Origin: Lachnospiraceae bacterium | GTDB taxonomy: Bacteria > Bacillota_A > Clostridia > Lachnospirales > Lachnospiraceae | NCBI GenBank assembly: GCA_004556565.1 | Contig: SFGN01000002.1 | Span: 1-64,000 of the forward strand | Direction of reading: 5' to 3' | DNA: 64,000 bases | Translations under genes and position numbers: made by a program | The notes under the pieces: model-generated | Seen by the model: the letters and a program-made list of their open reading frames with translations, nothing else | What the model was told of the DNA's origin: nothing | Databases searched by the model: none | Shown: positions 23,956 through 32,984 of the stretch, in pieces | Position numbering within the stretch: the stretch's first letter is position 1 | Layout: each line of letters begins with the position of its first letter

Positions 23956-25548
23956 ATGAAAAAAATGGTTGGAAAGTTAAGTCTGTTGGTTATGGCTATG
24001 TGCATGCTGCTGGTTTCACCCGTGGTAATAAGCCATGCTGCTGACGGTACGCTGGATTTCAGCCCGTCAGAAATTATGAGCGGTGCCGGGGATGAAATCA
24101 CGGTTTCAGTGACGGCTGCGACGTCGGGAGATGCAATCGGAGATGTTGATATAACAGCGGAGTACGATACTTCCGCACTGGAATTTGTGCGTGGTACGAA
24201 TGTGACAGATAATTTTGGAAAGCTGTCTCTTTCCGCAAGAGGAACCGGAACCGAGACATCATTTACGTTTGAAATGGTGTTTAAGACTTTGAAAGAAAGT
24301 ACTTCAACGATTGAGATAACAGATTCGGTTGCTTATCTTTACAACGATGAATCTCTGTATTTCCCTCTTGATTCCATTACAGTGACGGTTGACAATAATC
24401 TTGGTCAGACCAGTAACGGCAGGGAAACTATGCGTACAAGTGAAGCCAATATCGATATTCGTGGTACATTATATGGGATTTATGAGAATTTTACAGCGGC
24501 ACTCATACCGGACGGGTTTTCAGAGACAACAGTACAATATGACGGTGCTGAGCATAATGCTATTGTACAGGATGTGTCCGGAAAGAAATTTGTATTCCTT
24601 GTGACGGGGTCTGAAGATCCGATTATGGCGATGTATGATGAAATATCGCTTCAGTTCACAGTTGCCGCACCTGTCAGCATGGCGGAAGATAGTTATATTC
24701 TGATTCTTGATAAAGAAGGTGATACGGAACTTCCGGCTGAATTTGCGGAGACAACTTTGAATCTTAACGGAACAATCTTCCCGGCATGGCAGAATATGTC
24801 TTCAACAGATTACTATCTGGTATATGCTCTCAGCTATATGGGAACAGAAGGGTATTATCAGTATGACAGTGTTGAACAGAGTTATCAGAGATATAATGTT
24901 CCGGAAAAGGAAGATACACAAGAGGGGGAGAAAGAAGAAACAATCCTGGATAAAGTTAAAGGAATCATCGACCAGTATCTTCTTTATATTGCAGGTGTTA
25001 TTGCGGCGATAATCCTTATTTTAATTATTGTCATAATTGTTCTTTCCGTAAAACTTGGAAACCGTAATGCAGAGATAGATGATCTTTACGATGAACTGGA
25101 GGGGAAGGCACGTTCCCGTAAAAAAGAAACAACTCATCAGAATCTCAACGGATATGACGATGATGATTACGACGATTACGACGATGATGATTTCGATGAC
25201 GAAGAGTATGATGAGTATGAAGATGATGATTATAACGATGATGAGTATGATTCGGAATACGCTGATGAGTACGATGCTGACGGGTATGATGATGAATACG
25301 AAGACGATGGTTATGACGATGATGAGTACGATTCAGAATACGAAGACGAATATGAAGATGACGAATATGATTCAGAGTACGATGATGAATATGATTCAGA
25401 GTACGAAGACGAATATGAAGATGATGAGTATGAAGCAGAGTATGATGATGAATATGAGGAAGATACTTATGGCTCCGGTAAGAAAAGGGGCTCAGGACGT
25501 TCATCAGGTAAGGGCGGAGATTACAACATCAATTTTATTGATTTATAA
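23956..25548 (+). CDS. cohesin-like membrane-anchored protein with D/E/Y tail
   Basis: A 530-residue protein. A signal peptide (1-28, ending SHAAD) is followed by a cohesin/carbohydrate-binding-like beta domain (about 29-150: LDFSPSEIMSGAGDEITVSV, DITAEYDTSALEFV, FEMVFKTLKE), a second extracellular region, a strong helix (about 340-363, LLYIAGVIAAIILILIIVII) and a cytoplasmic tail of about 160 residues. The tail is dominated by Asp, Glu and Tyr in irregular repeats of the type YEDEYEDDEYDSEYDDEY, ending GSGKKRGSGRSSGKGG. Function unknown; type I topology with an acidic cytoplasmic tail is inferred. The tail gives long out-of-frame ORFs that are shadows. It lies 31 nt after LCP gene 1. Confidence 0.85.
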   Translation: MKKMVGKLSLLVMAMCMLLVSPVVISHAADGTLDFSPSEIMSGAGDEITVSVTAATSGDAIGDVDITAEYDTSALEFVRGTNVTDNFGKLSLSARGTGTETSFTFEMVFKTLKESTSTIEITDSVAYLYNDESLYFPLDSITVTVDNNLGQTSNGRETMRTSEANIDIRGTLYGIYENFTAALIPDGFSETTVQYDGAEHNAIVQDVSGKKFVFLVTGSEDPIMAMYDEISLQFTVAAPVSMAEDSYILILDKEGDTELPAEFAETTLNLNGTIFPAWQNMSSTDYYLVYALSYMGTEGYYQYDSVEQSYQRYNVPEKEDTQEGEKEETILDKVKGIIDQYLLYIAGVIAAIILILIIVIIVLSVKLGNRNAEIDDLYDELEGKARSRKKETTHQNLNGYDDDDYDDYDDDDFDDEEYDEYEDDDYNDDEYDSEYADEYDADGYDDEYEDDGYDDDEYDSEYEDEYEDDEYDSEYDDEYDSEYEDEYEDDEYEAEYDDEYEEDTYGSGKKRGSGRSSGKGGDYNINFIDL

Positions 25549-25564
25549 TTAACAGTCAGGATTC

Positions 25565-25603
25565 AGACGGCACAGGCAGCTGTGCCGTCTTTCAATTTTT
25601 TTT
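25565..25603 (+). terminator. intrinsic terminator
   Basis: AGACGGCACAG (25565-25575) and CTGTGCCGTCT (25580-25590) form an 11-bp perfect stem with loop GCAG, followed by TTCAATTTTTTTT. It closes the LCP/cohesin-like transcription unit. Confidence 0.9.
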
Positions 25604-25678
25604 AATGGATTAAACACACAATTGACACAAAAAGCAGTTATTATACACCTAAAAGATAAAGAAAGGGAGGAATATCTC

Positions 25679-27478
25679 ATGGAAGATAAATTTGGATATA
25701 GTAATTCGGATGAAAAAAAGGAAACAGACGCAAGGGATGTTCAGGAAAACTCATCAGCAGATAATGAAGAAAACAGCCGGGAAGTTACTGATAAGAAAGA
25801 GAGCGAAAGTAATCAGGAGAGTACTACAGCAGGAACTTATCACAGTGGACCGTCAGGAATGTACCACAGCGGACCGACAGGAAGCGGTTCAACGGGAGGC
25901 AGCTACGGAAGCTACGGAAGCAGTTCGACAGGAAGCAGCTACGGAAGCTACGGAAGCGGTTCAGCGGGAAGCAGCTACGGAAGCAGTTCAACGGGAGGCG
26001 GCTACGGAAGCAGTTACGGAAGCAGTTCAACGGGAGGCGTCTACGGAAGCTACGGAAGCAGTTCAACGGGAAGCAGCTATGGAGCGGACACATCAGAACA
26101 ACGGAATAGTTGTCAGTCCGGCAGTTACCAAAGTTCAACAGGCCAGTATGAATACCACAGGACTTATGGCAATGCTCCGCAAGGCACGAGTGATGGGAAC
26201 AGTGAACAAAATTCCGGAAGGAGACATCCCGATAAAAAGCGGAAAAAAATAGGAAAGAAAGCCACCAAGGTGCTCACTGCCGCGGGAATTGCCGTATTGT
26301 TCGGGCTCGTGGCAAGTGCAACGTTTCTTACTTCTAATTATATCGGAAATAAATTGCTCGGAATGAACCAGACAGATACAAAAGCAACTGCAAAAACGAC
26401 AACACCGGCCGGCAGCGCATCTTTGACAAAAACATCTTCGGTCATCACATCGGATGTTTCTTCTATAGTTGAAGAAGTTATGCCATCCGTTGTATCAATT
26501 ACAAATATGAGCGTTCAGCAGGTGCAGAGCTTTTTCGGAGGAATCTCGGAGAGGACGGTTGAAAGCGCCGGAACAGGAATTATCATATCTCAGACAGATG
26601 CTGAATTGCTGATTGTGACAAATTATCACGTGATTGAAAATTGTGAGACACTGACAGTCACATTTACAGACGAGACAAGTGTAGAAGCAAATGTAAAGGG
26701 AACTAATTCCGAACACGATCTTGCAGTGATTGCAGTAGAGCTGGATTCAATAAGTGATGAAACGATGGACAATATTGCGATTGCCACGCTGGGGGATTCT
26801 ACGGCGCTGAAAGTCGGAGAGCCGGCAATTGCAATCGGTAATGCCCTGGGATATGGACAGTCTGTTACAACGGGAGTCATCAGTGCGCTGAACAGAGAAA
26901 GCCTTACAACAGATGAAACAACCGGCGAAACGGTATCCAGCGGAGTCAAACTGATTCAGACAGATGCTGCGATTAATCCCGGAAACAGCGGCGGAGCACT
27001 TCTGAATGCGGCGGGTGAAGTGATTGGTATCAATTCTGCAAAATTATCAGGGACGACATCATCAGGGGCATCCATAGAAGGTATGGGATATGCTATCCCA
27101 ATCAGTGATGTAACAGATATTCTTGATGATTTGATGAGCCAGGAGACGAAGAAAAAAGTTTCAGAAGAGTCAAGAGGATATCTTGGAATCACCGGCTTTG
27201 ATGTAACGACTGAAAGCTCACAGCGTTTCCATATGCCGGTCGGAGTATATGTAGATGAAGTCCAGGAAGGAAGCGGTGCAGAAGCCGCAGGTATTACAAG
27301 AGGCAACATTATAACAGGCATTAACGGAACAAGTATTGAAGGGATGGAACAGCTCAAAGACGAGCTGGAATATTATGCGGTCGGAGATACTGTGACGATT
27401 ACGATTCAGATTCCGGAAAATAATGGAGAGTATACAGAAAAGCTTGTAGATGTAACATTGGGTGAAGCATCCAAATAA
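25679..27478 (+). CDS. HtrA/DegP-type serine protease with S/G/Y repeats
   Basis: About 599 residues. The N-terminal cytoplasmic part contains a Ser/Gly/Tyr repeat region (about 50-140) built from YGSYGSSSTG-like units. One membrane helix follows (about 205-228, VLTAAGIAVLFGLVASATFL), then the trypsin-like domain with catalytic His in TNYHVIE, Asp in EHDLAVIAV and Ser in NPGNSGGALLN, and one PDZ domain (YLGITGFDVT, VGVYVDEVQEGSGAEAAGI). It degrades or chaperones damaged exported proteins at the cell surface. Start 25679 chosen for GGGAGG 8 nt upstream; the frame is open back to 25622 without a site. TTGACA lies 57 nt upstream without a well-spaced -10. Confidence 0.95.
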   Translation: MEDKFGYSNSDEKKETDARDVQENSSADNEENSREVTDKKESESNQESTTAGTYHSGPSGMYHSGPTGSGSTGGSYGSYGSSSTGSSYGSYGSGSAGSSYGSSSTGGGYGSSYGSSSTGGVYGSYGSSSTGSSYGADTSEQRNSCQSGSYQSSTGQYEYHRTYGNAPQGTSDGNSEQNSGRRHPDKKRKKIGKKATKVLTAAGIAVLFGLVASATFLTSNYIGNKLLGMNQTDTKATAKTTTPAGSASLTKTSSVITSDVSSIVEEVMPSVVSITNMSVQQVQSFFGGISERTVESAGTGIIISQTDAELLIVTNYHVIENCETLTVTFTDETSVEANVKGTNSEHDLAVIAVELDSISDETMDNIAIATLGDSTALKVGEPAIAIGNALGYGQSVTTGVISALNRESLTTDETTGETVSSGVKLIQTDAAINPGNSGGALLNAAGEVIGINSAKLSGTTSSGASIEGMGYAIPISDVTDILDDLMSQETKKKVSEESRGYLGITGFDVTTESSQRFHMPVGVYVDEVQEGSGAEAAGITRGNIITGINGTSIEGMEQLKDELEYYAVGDTVTITIQIPENNGEYTEKLVDVTLGEASK

Positions 27479-27525
27479 AACATAAGTACATCAGGTGAAT
27501 TTTGAATCAAGAATAGTATAATTTG

Positions 27526-27575
27526 AAAGAGCAGAATCATTGAGGATATCTCAGATATGTATTCTGCTCTTTTTC
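27526..27575 (+). terminator. intrinsic terminator after htrA-like gene
   Basis: AAAGAGCAGAAT at 27526-27537 pairs with ATTCTGCTCTTT at 27561-27572, with an inner TGAG/CTCA helix, followed by TTTT. A promoter for the next gene lies immediately downstream. Confidence 0.85.
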
Positions 27576-27576
27576 C

Positions 27577-27605
27577 TGTACAGAAGCATTTTACGGTGAT
27601 ATAAT
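27577..27605 (+). promoter_or_regulatory. promoter candidate for glf
   Basis: TGTACA at 27577-27582 (four of six -35 bases) and a perfect TATAAT at 27600-27605 with a 17-nt spacer, about 33 nt before the glf ATG. Confidence 0.6.
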
Positions 27606-27637
27606 ATAGCTATTAACGCATTTCAGGAGGAAATACG

Positions 27638-28735
27638 ATGAAATATGATTATTTGATTGTAGGAGCAGGTCTATATGGAGCGGTCATGGCACATGAACTG
27701 CATAAAAGAGGGAAAAAATGTCTTGTAATAGATAAGAGAGAACATATTGCAGGGAATATTTACTGTGAGGAGATTGAAGGAATACACGTCCATAAATACG
27801 GGGCGCATATTTTCCATACATCTGATAAAAAAATCTGGGATTATATTAACCAGTTCGCTGAATTTAATAATTATATTAATTCTCCGATAGCAATCTATCA
27901 GGATGAATTGTACAATCTGCCTTTTAATATGAATACTTTTAGTAAAATGTGGGGCGTGAAGACTCCGCAGGAAGCAAAGGCAATGATCGAGAAACAGGTG
28001 AAAGAGACAGGAATCACAGAACCGAAAAATCTGGAAGAACAAGGACTCTCACTGGTTGGTAAAGATGTTTTTGAAAAACTTGTAAAAGGATATACAGAAA
28101 AACAATGGGGAAGAGAATGTAAAGACCTGCCGACATTTATAATTAAACGTTTGCCGGTTCGTTTTACGTATGATAATAATTATTTCAATGACCGTTATCA
28201 GGGCATTCCGATAGGCGGATACACTGCGATTGTAGAAAAAATGCTGGAAGGGGTTGAAGTACGTACCGGAACAGATTTTTTCGATTTCAGGAAAGAGAAC
28301 CCGGATATCTCTGAAAAAATTATTTTTACAGGCATGATTGATGAGTATTTTGATTATTGCCTGGGTGCGCTGCAGTATCGTTCCGTGCGGTTTGAAACAG
28401 AAATACTTGATTGTGATAATTATCAGGGGAATGCAGTGGTAAATTATACAGAGGAAGAAGTGCCTTATACAAGAATTATAGAGCATAAACATTTTGAGTT
28501 CGGAAAACAGGAAAAAACAGTTATTTCAAAAGAATACTCATCAGAATGGACAGTGGGTATGGAGCCTTATTATCCGGTAAATGATGAAAAGAATAATGCA
28601 TTATTTGCCAGGTACAAAGAATTGGCAGAAAGTCAGGATAAGGTAATTTTCGGCGGCAGGCTTGGAAATTACAGATATTATGATATGGATAAAGTTATCG
28701 CCGCGGCATTGGATAAACTTGATGAAATTGAATAA
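27638..28735 (+). CDS. glf: UDP-galactopyranose mutase
   Basis: A 365-residue FAD enzyme that converts UDP-galactopyranose to UDP-galactofuranose. The N-terminal dinucleotide fold DYLIVGAGLYGAVMAHELHK, the family block KYGAHIFHTSDKKIWDYINQF, NLPFNMNTF, YTEKQWGRECKDLP and the C-terminal FGGRLGNYRYYDMDKVI identify it clearly. It implies that the polysaccharide contains galactofuranose, whose transferase would be one of the GT genes here. AGGAGG precedes the ATG. The gene has its own promoter and is followed by a long hairpin. Confidence 0.97.
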   Translation: MKYDYLIVGAGLYGAVMAHELHKRGKKCLVIDKREHIAGNIYCEEIEGIHVHKYGAHIFHTSDKKIWDYINQFAEFNNYINSPIAIYQDELYNLPFNMNTFSKMWGVKTPQEAKAMIEKQVKETGITEPKNLEEQGLSLVGKDVFEKLVKGYTEKQWGRECKDLPTFIIKRLPVRFTYDNNYFNDRYQGIPIGGYTAIVEKMLEGVEVRTGTDFFDFRKENPDISEKIIFTGMIDEYFDYCLGALQYRSVRFETEILDCDNYQGNAVVNYTEEEVPYTRIIEHKHFEFGKQEKTVISKEYSSEWTVGMEPYYPVNDEKNNALFARYKELAESQDKVIFGGRLGNYRYYDMDKVIAAALDKLDEIE

Positions 28736-28744
28736 ACAATTTCA

Positions 28745-28854
28745 AATATTAGTTACAGTTCACACCCGCGCCATGAAGTACAATCTGTGTCATCATGCTT
28801 GCATGTAAGAACAGATTGTACTTCATGGTGTGAGATGTAACTGTAACTAATATT
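28745..28854. repeat. long imperfect inverted repeat, MITE-like
   Basis: Two 44-nt arms: 28745-28788 and 28811-28854. The outer 16 bp (AATATTAGTTACAGTT) and inner 18 bp (CCATGAAGTACAATCTGT) are perfect complements, separated by a 10-nt unpaired bulge on each side; the loop is 22 nt. No T-tract follows on either strand, so a simple terminator is unlikely. Symmetry, AT-rich ends and intergenic position suit a miniature inverted-repeat element or a structured RNA. No second copy was seen in this window. Confidence 0.7.
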
Positions 28855-28934
28855 ATTAAGAATATATTAAAGAATAGCAGTATTGTTAATTTGTATAAAT
28901 AATGATATTATTGTGTGGGATTTAATAGTATTTT

Positions 28935-28980
28935 GCCTGTTTTGCGGGCTTGAATCCCGGTCCGGGACCCGCGGGCGAGT
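28935..28980 (+). other. structured motif, copy 2 (upstream of LCP gene 2)
   Basis: A 46-nt sequence aligned with 17113-17157. GCCTG/CGGGC hairpin, then TTGAATCCC with the compact hairpin TCCCGG-T-CCGGGA, and an ending GCGGGCGAGT. GCGGG and CCCGC can also pair around the inner hairpin. It ends 22 nt before the LCP start, so it would lie in the mRNA leader. Confidence 0.45.
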
Positions 28981-29002
28981 CTTAAATGGAAGGAATATAG
29001 GT

Positions 29003-30922
29003 ATGACAGATAAGAGGGCTGATGCGGCCGACGAAGAGGCGTTATTATCAGGAAAAGAAATACTGGAAAAAAGAGAACAGGAATCAGATGGTATAAAACA
29101 TAAAGACAACAGTTCCGTGTCAGGCACGATGAAACACAGGAGTATGAGCAATGCTCCTGCATCGGTGAAAAAATCGGAAGTAAAAACTCATCCGGAAGGG
29201 AAGAAGAAGCCCCGCACGGAGGGGGCAAAAACGAAACATAATGACATGGCAGGCAATACCGGAAAAGCAGGAAATCACGATGGCAGAGGACAGGCTCCGG
29301 ATGCCGGACGTGTGAAAAAAAGGGCACAGAAAGAATCAGGAGGCAGTCAGAAGAGGCGCACGGCAAATAAGCCAGAAGTGCGGGCAGCCGGGAAGGGAAG
29401 TAAGTCCGTACATCAAAATCAGAGAAGAAAGGGTCAGAACAGAAAAGCAAAGAAAACAGACAACAGAATCAGCAAAACTATTGGCTTCGTGCTCGTTGGC
29501 TTACAGCTGGCAGTATCCCTGGTTTTTGTAGTATCCCTGCTGTATTTGGGAATGCTTCCGGTAAATTATCTTGTGATTTTCGGAGGTGTTCTTGCGGCAG
29601 CTTTGCTTCTTGCGCTTCTAAGCCAGATTTTATCAAAGAAAAAGGGGATTGCAGGAAAAATCTTCAGTCTGTTTATAACATTAGTACTTGGTATTGGGAG
29701 CTTCTATGTATTTAAAGCATCCGGCACTGTTCAGGAAATCAGCGGAGCCAGCATAAAGCTTGACAGTATAGTGGTTGCCGTACCGGCGGATGACCCGGCA
29801 GATACGATTCGGGATGCGGCTGCTTACAATTTTGGTGTTCAGTATGCAATGAAGGGTGAAGAAATTCGCACGACAGAAGAAGCAATCCGGTCTGAGACCG
29901 GAAGTGAAGTCCTGACAACAGAGTTCAAAAGTGTCCGGGAACAGGCACAGGCACTGCATGACGGAAGTGTGCAGGCGATTATATATAATGAAGCGTACCA
30001 CGGAATCCTGGAAGAAGAGTTCCCGGATTATGATGAAAATGTAAAAATCATTTATTCCTATTCGATCGAGTCAAAGCTTGATAATACGGCGGCAGATATT
30101 GAAGTGAAAGATGAAACATTTACGGTATATATCAGCGGTATTGATGTATATGGCGCGATTGAGACAAACAGCAGAAGTGATGTTAATATCGTGGCAGTCG
30201 TGAATCCGGTTTCCCATCAGGTTTTACTTATAACGACGCCGAGGGATTATTATGTAGAGATTCCGGGAATCACAGGAGGGCAGCGGGATAAGCTGACCCA
30301 TGCCGGCATTTATGGCGTTGATGCATCTATGGCGGCATTGTCGCAGCTGTATGGCATTCAGATGGATTTTTATGCGAGAGTGAATTTTACATCGCTTGTG
30401 GAAATAGTCAATGCACTGGGCGGAATAGACGTTTATTCGGAACAGGCATTTACAACAAGTGAAGATTCAGGGCTGGTCATGAATGTTGTCCGGGGAGAAA
30501 ATCATTTTAATGGACAGCAGGCACTTGCGTTTTCAAGAGAACGGCAGAATGTTGAAGGCGGTGATTTCCAGAGAGGAAGGAATCAGCAGGCAGTTATTAC
30601 GGCTATGATCAAGAAAGCAATTTCACCGGCTATCCTGATGGGGGCAAACGGAATTCTGAACAGTGTCAGCGGCAATGTGGATACCAATATGAGTACCGGG
30701 CAGATCCAGACCTTGATCAGGGATCAGCTTGCCCAGGGAGCAGGATGGAATATCAAATCCATGTCTGCGGATGGTGCTGTGACTTCCGGGGTATGCTATT
30801 CCATACCGGGAAGCGAGCTGTCAATTATTGAGCCGGATACTGCTTCTGTTGTGGCAATTCAGGAAGCAATCCGTGCTGTTGAAAACGGGGAGACACTGCA
30901 GGATTCAGAATTGGCACAGTAA
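29003..30922 (+). CDS. LCP family wall ligase 2
   Basis: About 639 residues. A long, basic, Lys/Gly/Arg-rich cytoplasmic N-terminus (1-155) precedes two or three membrane helices (about 160-240) and an extracellular region: an accessory domain (about 245-385) then the LCP domain with DVNIVAVVNPVSHQVLLITT, PRDYYVEIPG, NALGGIDVY and FSRERQNVEGGDFQRGRNQQ. The Arg and Asp residues for polyprenyl-phosphate binding are present. Two LCP paralogues in one locus suggest two polymers or redundant attachment. Start 29003 chosen for GGAAGGAATATAGGT; the open frame back to 28883 lacks a site and overlaps the structured motif. Confidence 0.92.
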   Translation: MTDKRADAADEEALLSGKEILEKREQESDGIKHKDNSSVSGTMKHRSMSNAPASVKKSEVKTHPEGKKKPRTEGAKTKHNDMAGNTGKAGNHDGRGQAPDAGRVKKRAQKESGGSQKRRTANKPEVRAAGKGSKSVHQNQRRKGQNRKAKKTDNRISKTIGFVLVGLQLAVSLVFVVSLLYLGMLPVNYLVIFGGVLAAALLLALLSQILSKKKGIAGKIFSLFITLVLGIGSFYVFKASGTVQEISGASIKLDSIVVAVPADDPADTIRDAAAYNFGVQYAMKGEEIRTTEEAIRSETGSEVLTTEFKSVREQAQALHDGSVQAIIYNEAYHGILEEEFPDYDENVKIIYSYSIESKLDNTAADIEVKDETFTVYISGIDVYGAIETNSRSDVNIVAVVNPVSHQVLLITTPRDYYVEIPGITGGQRDKLTHAGIYGVDASMAALSQLYGIQMDFYARVNFTSLVEIVNALGGIDVYSEQAFTTSEDSGLVMNVVRGENHFNGQQALAFSRERQNVEGGDFQRGRNQQAVITAMIKKAISPAILMGANGILNSVSGNVDTNMSTGQIQTLIRDQLAQGAGWNIKSMSADGAVTSGVCYSIPGSELSIIEPDTASVVAIQEAIRAVENGETLQDSELAQ

Positions 30923-30960
30923 CAGAATCGGAATCAGAAAAAGAGAGAAGAAGACAATCG

Positions 30961-32961
30961 ATGAAGACCTTAAAAGATAAAATGTTGAGTATTATGAAGG
31001 AAAAGTATAATATGACTCAGTTTTATAAAATGGCCTTGGTAATATGGGATGCTTTAAGCATTAATATCAGTTCACTGCTCGCTATATGGGTGCGCTTTAA
31101 TATGCATATTTCGGATATTGAGGTCTGGTATCTGGATTATGTAAAGGCTGCGGCATTGATAAATACCATAATGACACTTTTGATATTTGCATTATTCAGG
31201 TTATATACAATACTCTGGCGTTATGCAAGCGTCAAGGAACTGGTGAATGTCACGTTTGCCTGCGGAAGTTCAGTTATTTTGAACATCGTTATATATTATT
31301 TTTCATATACACCGATGTTCCGCAGTTATTTCCTCCTGTATGGAGTTGCATTATTCCTGCTGACAAGTTTAAGTCGTTTTTCTTATCGGATGGTAAGACT
31401 GATATACCGCAGTAATAAGCATGGAAGCCATATGCGCAATACGATGATCATCGGTGCAGGCGAGGCCTGCAATATTGTGATGAGAGAATTGGAACTGAGT
31501 ACGGAGCTCGATTCAAGAATCTGCTGCATTATCGATGATGACCCGCAGAAAAAAGGGACTTTTATTCATGGGGTAAAAGTTGTCGGTGGAAGAGAGCATA
31601 TTTTGGAAAGTGCTTCAAAATACAGGATTAATGAAATTATTCTGGCAATTCCCAGCGCAAGCAGGAAGGAACAGCAGAAGATTCTGGAAATCTGCCAGCA
31701 GATATCCGGATGTGATCTGAAAATTGTTCCCGGTGTATACCAGCTTGTAAAAGGAGATGTCAGCGTTTCAAATATGAGGAATGTCGAGATAGAAGATTTG
31801 CTCGGCAGAGAACAGGTACAGATTACTACTGAAAAAATCGGGCGGTATGTTTCGGGAAAGGTTGTGCTTGTTACCGGCGGAGGCGGAAGCATCGGAAGCG
31901 AGCTGTGCCGTCAGATTGCTGCCAACGGAGTAGGGCGGCTGATTATTTTTGATATTTATGAGAATAATGCATATGATATCCAGCAGGAATTAAAACGGAC
32001 GTATCCGAATCTGGATCTTGTGGTTCTGATCGGGTCTGTAAGGAACGGACGGAAGCTTAACAGTGTGTTTGCAAAATATCGTCCGGACATCGTATATCAT
32101 GCGGCAGCCCACAAACATGTGCCTCTGATGGAGGACAGTCCGAACGAAGCCATAAAGAATAATGTGTTTGGGACATATAAGACCGCGCTTGCCGCAGACC
32201 GCTATGGGACGAGCAAATTTGTATTGATTTCTACAGACAAGGCAGTGAACCCGACAAATATTATGGGGGCTTCCAAGCGGATGTGTGAGATGATCATCCA
32301 GGCTTTTAACAATCGTTCTGACACAGAATTTGTGGCAGTCCGTTTTGGAAACGTGCTGGGAAGTAACGGAAGTGTTATTCCACTGTTCAAAAAACAGATT
32401 GAAACCGGCGGGCCGGTGACGGTCACTCATCCGGATATCATCCGTTATTTTATGACAATTCCTGAGGCAGTTTCCCTTGTCCTTCAGGCAGGGGCAAGCG
32501 CAAAGGGAGGAGAGATTTTTGTTCTGGATATGGGAAAGCCGGTAAAAATACTGGATCTGGCAAGAAATCTGATACGTCTTTCAGGTTTTAAAGAAGGAAC
32601 AGATATTGAAATTAAATTTACGGGACTTCGGCCCGGAGAAAAGTTATATGAAGAACTTCTGATGAAAGAAGAAGGGCTGCAGAGTACAGAAAATGATCTG
32701 ATTCATATCGGAAAACCAATTGAATTTGATGAAGAGGAATTTCTGAAAGATCTCGAGACACTGTATGAAGCTGCATACATTGAGACAGATGAGATGAAAA
32801 AAATTGTTAATAAGATCGTTCCGACTTATCATTTACGGGAAGATGACCGGATCAGAGATCAGAAAATACAGGCCGACTGGAAGAAGGACTTCCCGGATTC
32901 CGGTTCTCAACTGCCAAGTGCTTTTCTGAGCAGAAATACTGCCGGAACGAATACAAAATAA
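30961..32961 (+). CDS. CapD/FlaA1-type nucleotide-sugar 4,6-dehydratase
   Basis: A 666-residue membrane-linked short-chain dehydrogenase family enzyme. Four N-terminal helices (about 20-140), a CoA-binding-like domain (about 150-260) and the catalytic Rossmann domain from about 295: VLVTGGGGSIGSELCRQIA, YHAAAHKHVPLMEDSP, STDKAVNPTNIMGASKRMCE. The Met in place of the usual catalytic Tyr (MGASKR) is the mark of PglF/WbpM-type dehydratases. It would turn UDP-GlcNAc into the 4-keto-6-deoxy intermediate, which the next gene's aminotransferase can aminate. Ends with a Pro/Ser-rich tail. It lies 38 nt after LCP gene 2. Confidence 0.95.
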   Translation: MKTLKDKMLSIMKEKYNMTQFYKMALVIWDALSINISSLLAIWVRFNMHISDIEVWYLDYVKAAALINTIMTLLIFALFRLYTILWRYASVKELVNVTFACGSSVILNIVIYYFSYTPMFRSYFLLYGVALFLLTSLSRFSYRMVRLIYRSNKHGSHMRNTMIIGAGEACNIVMRELELSTELDSRICCIIDDDPQKKGTFIHGVKVVGGREHILESASKYRINEIILAIPSASRKEQQKILEICQQISGCDLKIVPGVYQLVKGDVSVSNMRNVEIEDLLGREQVQITTEKIGRYVSGKVVLVTGGGGSIGSELCRQIAANGVGRLIIFDIYENNAYDIQQELKRTYPNLDLVVLIGSVRNGRKLNSVFAKYRPDIVYHAAAHKHVPLMEDSPNEAIKNNVFGTYKTALAADRYGTSKFVLISTDKAVNPTNIMGASKRMCEMIIQAFNNRSDTEFVAVRFGNVLGSNGSVIPLFKKQIETGGPVTVTHPDIIRYFMTIPEAVSLVLQAGASAKGGEIFVLDMGKPVKILDLARNLIRLSGFKEGTDIEIKFTGLRPGEKLYEELLMKEEGLQSTENDLIHIGKPIEFDEEEFLKDLETLYEAAYIETDEMKKIVNKIVPTYHLREDDRIRDQKIQADWKKDFPDSGSQLPSAFLSRNTAGTNTK

Positions 32962-32984
32962 TTGAAAGAAAGAGGGAGCATATT

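Noticed and set aside
25079..25552. Met/Thr/Asn-rich ORF and the antisense His-rich ORF (25145-25504)
   Set aside because: Both are frame shadows of the GAT/GAA/TAT repeats that encode the acidic tail.
25692..26252. Glu/Ala/Thr-rich ORF and antisense Cys/Phe-rich ORF in the HtrA repeat region
   Set aside because: Shadows of the Ser/Gly/Tyr repeats; the HtrA frame is the one with downstream catalytic motifs.
28745..28854. Intrinsic terminator for glf
   Set aside because: The hairpin is much longer than needed and lacks a following T-tract on either strand.
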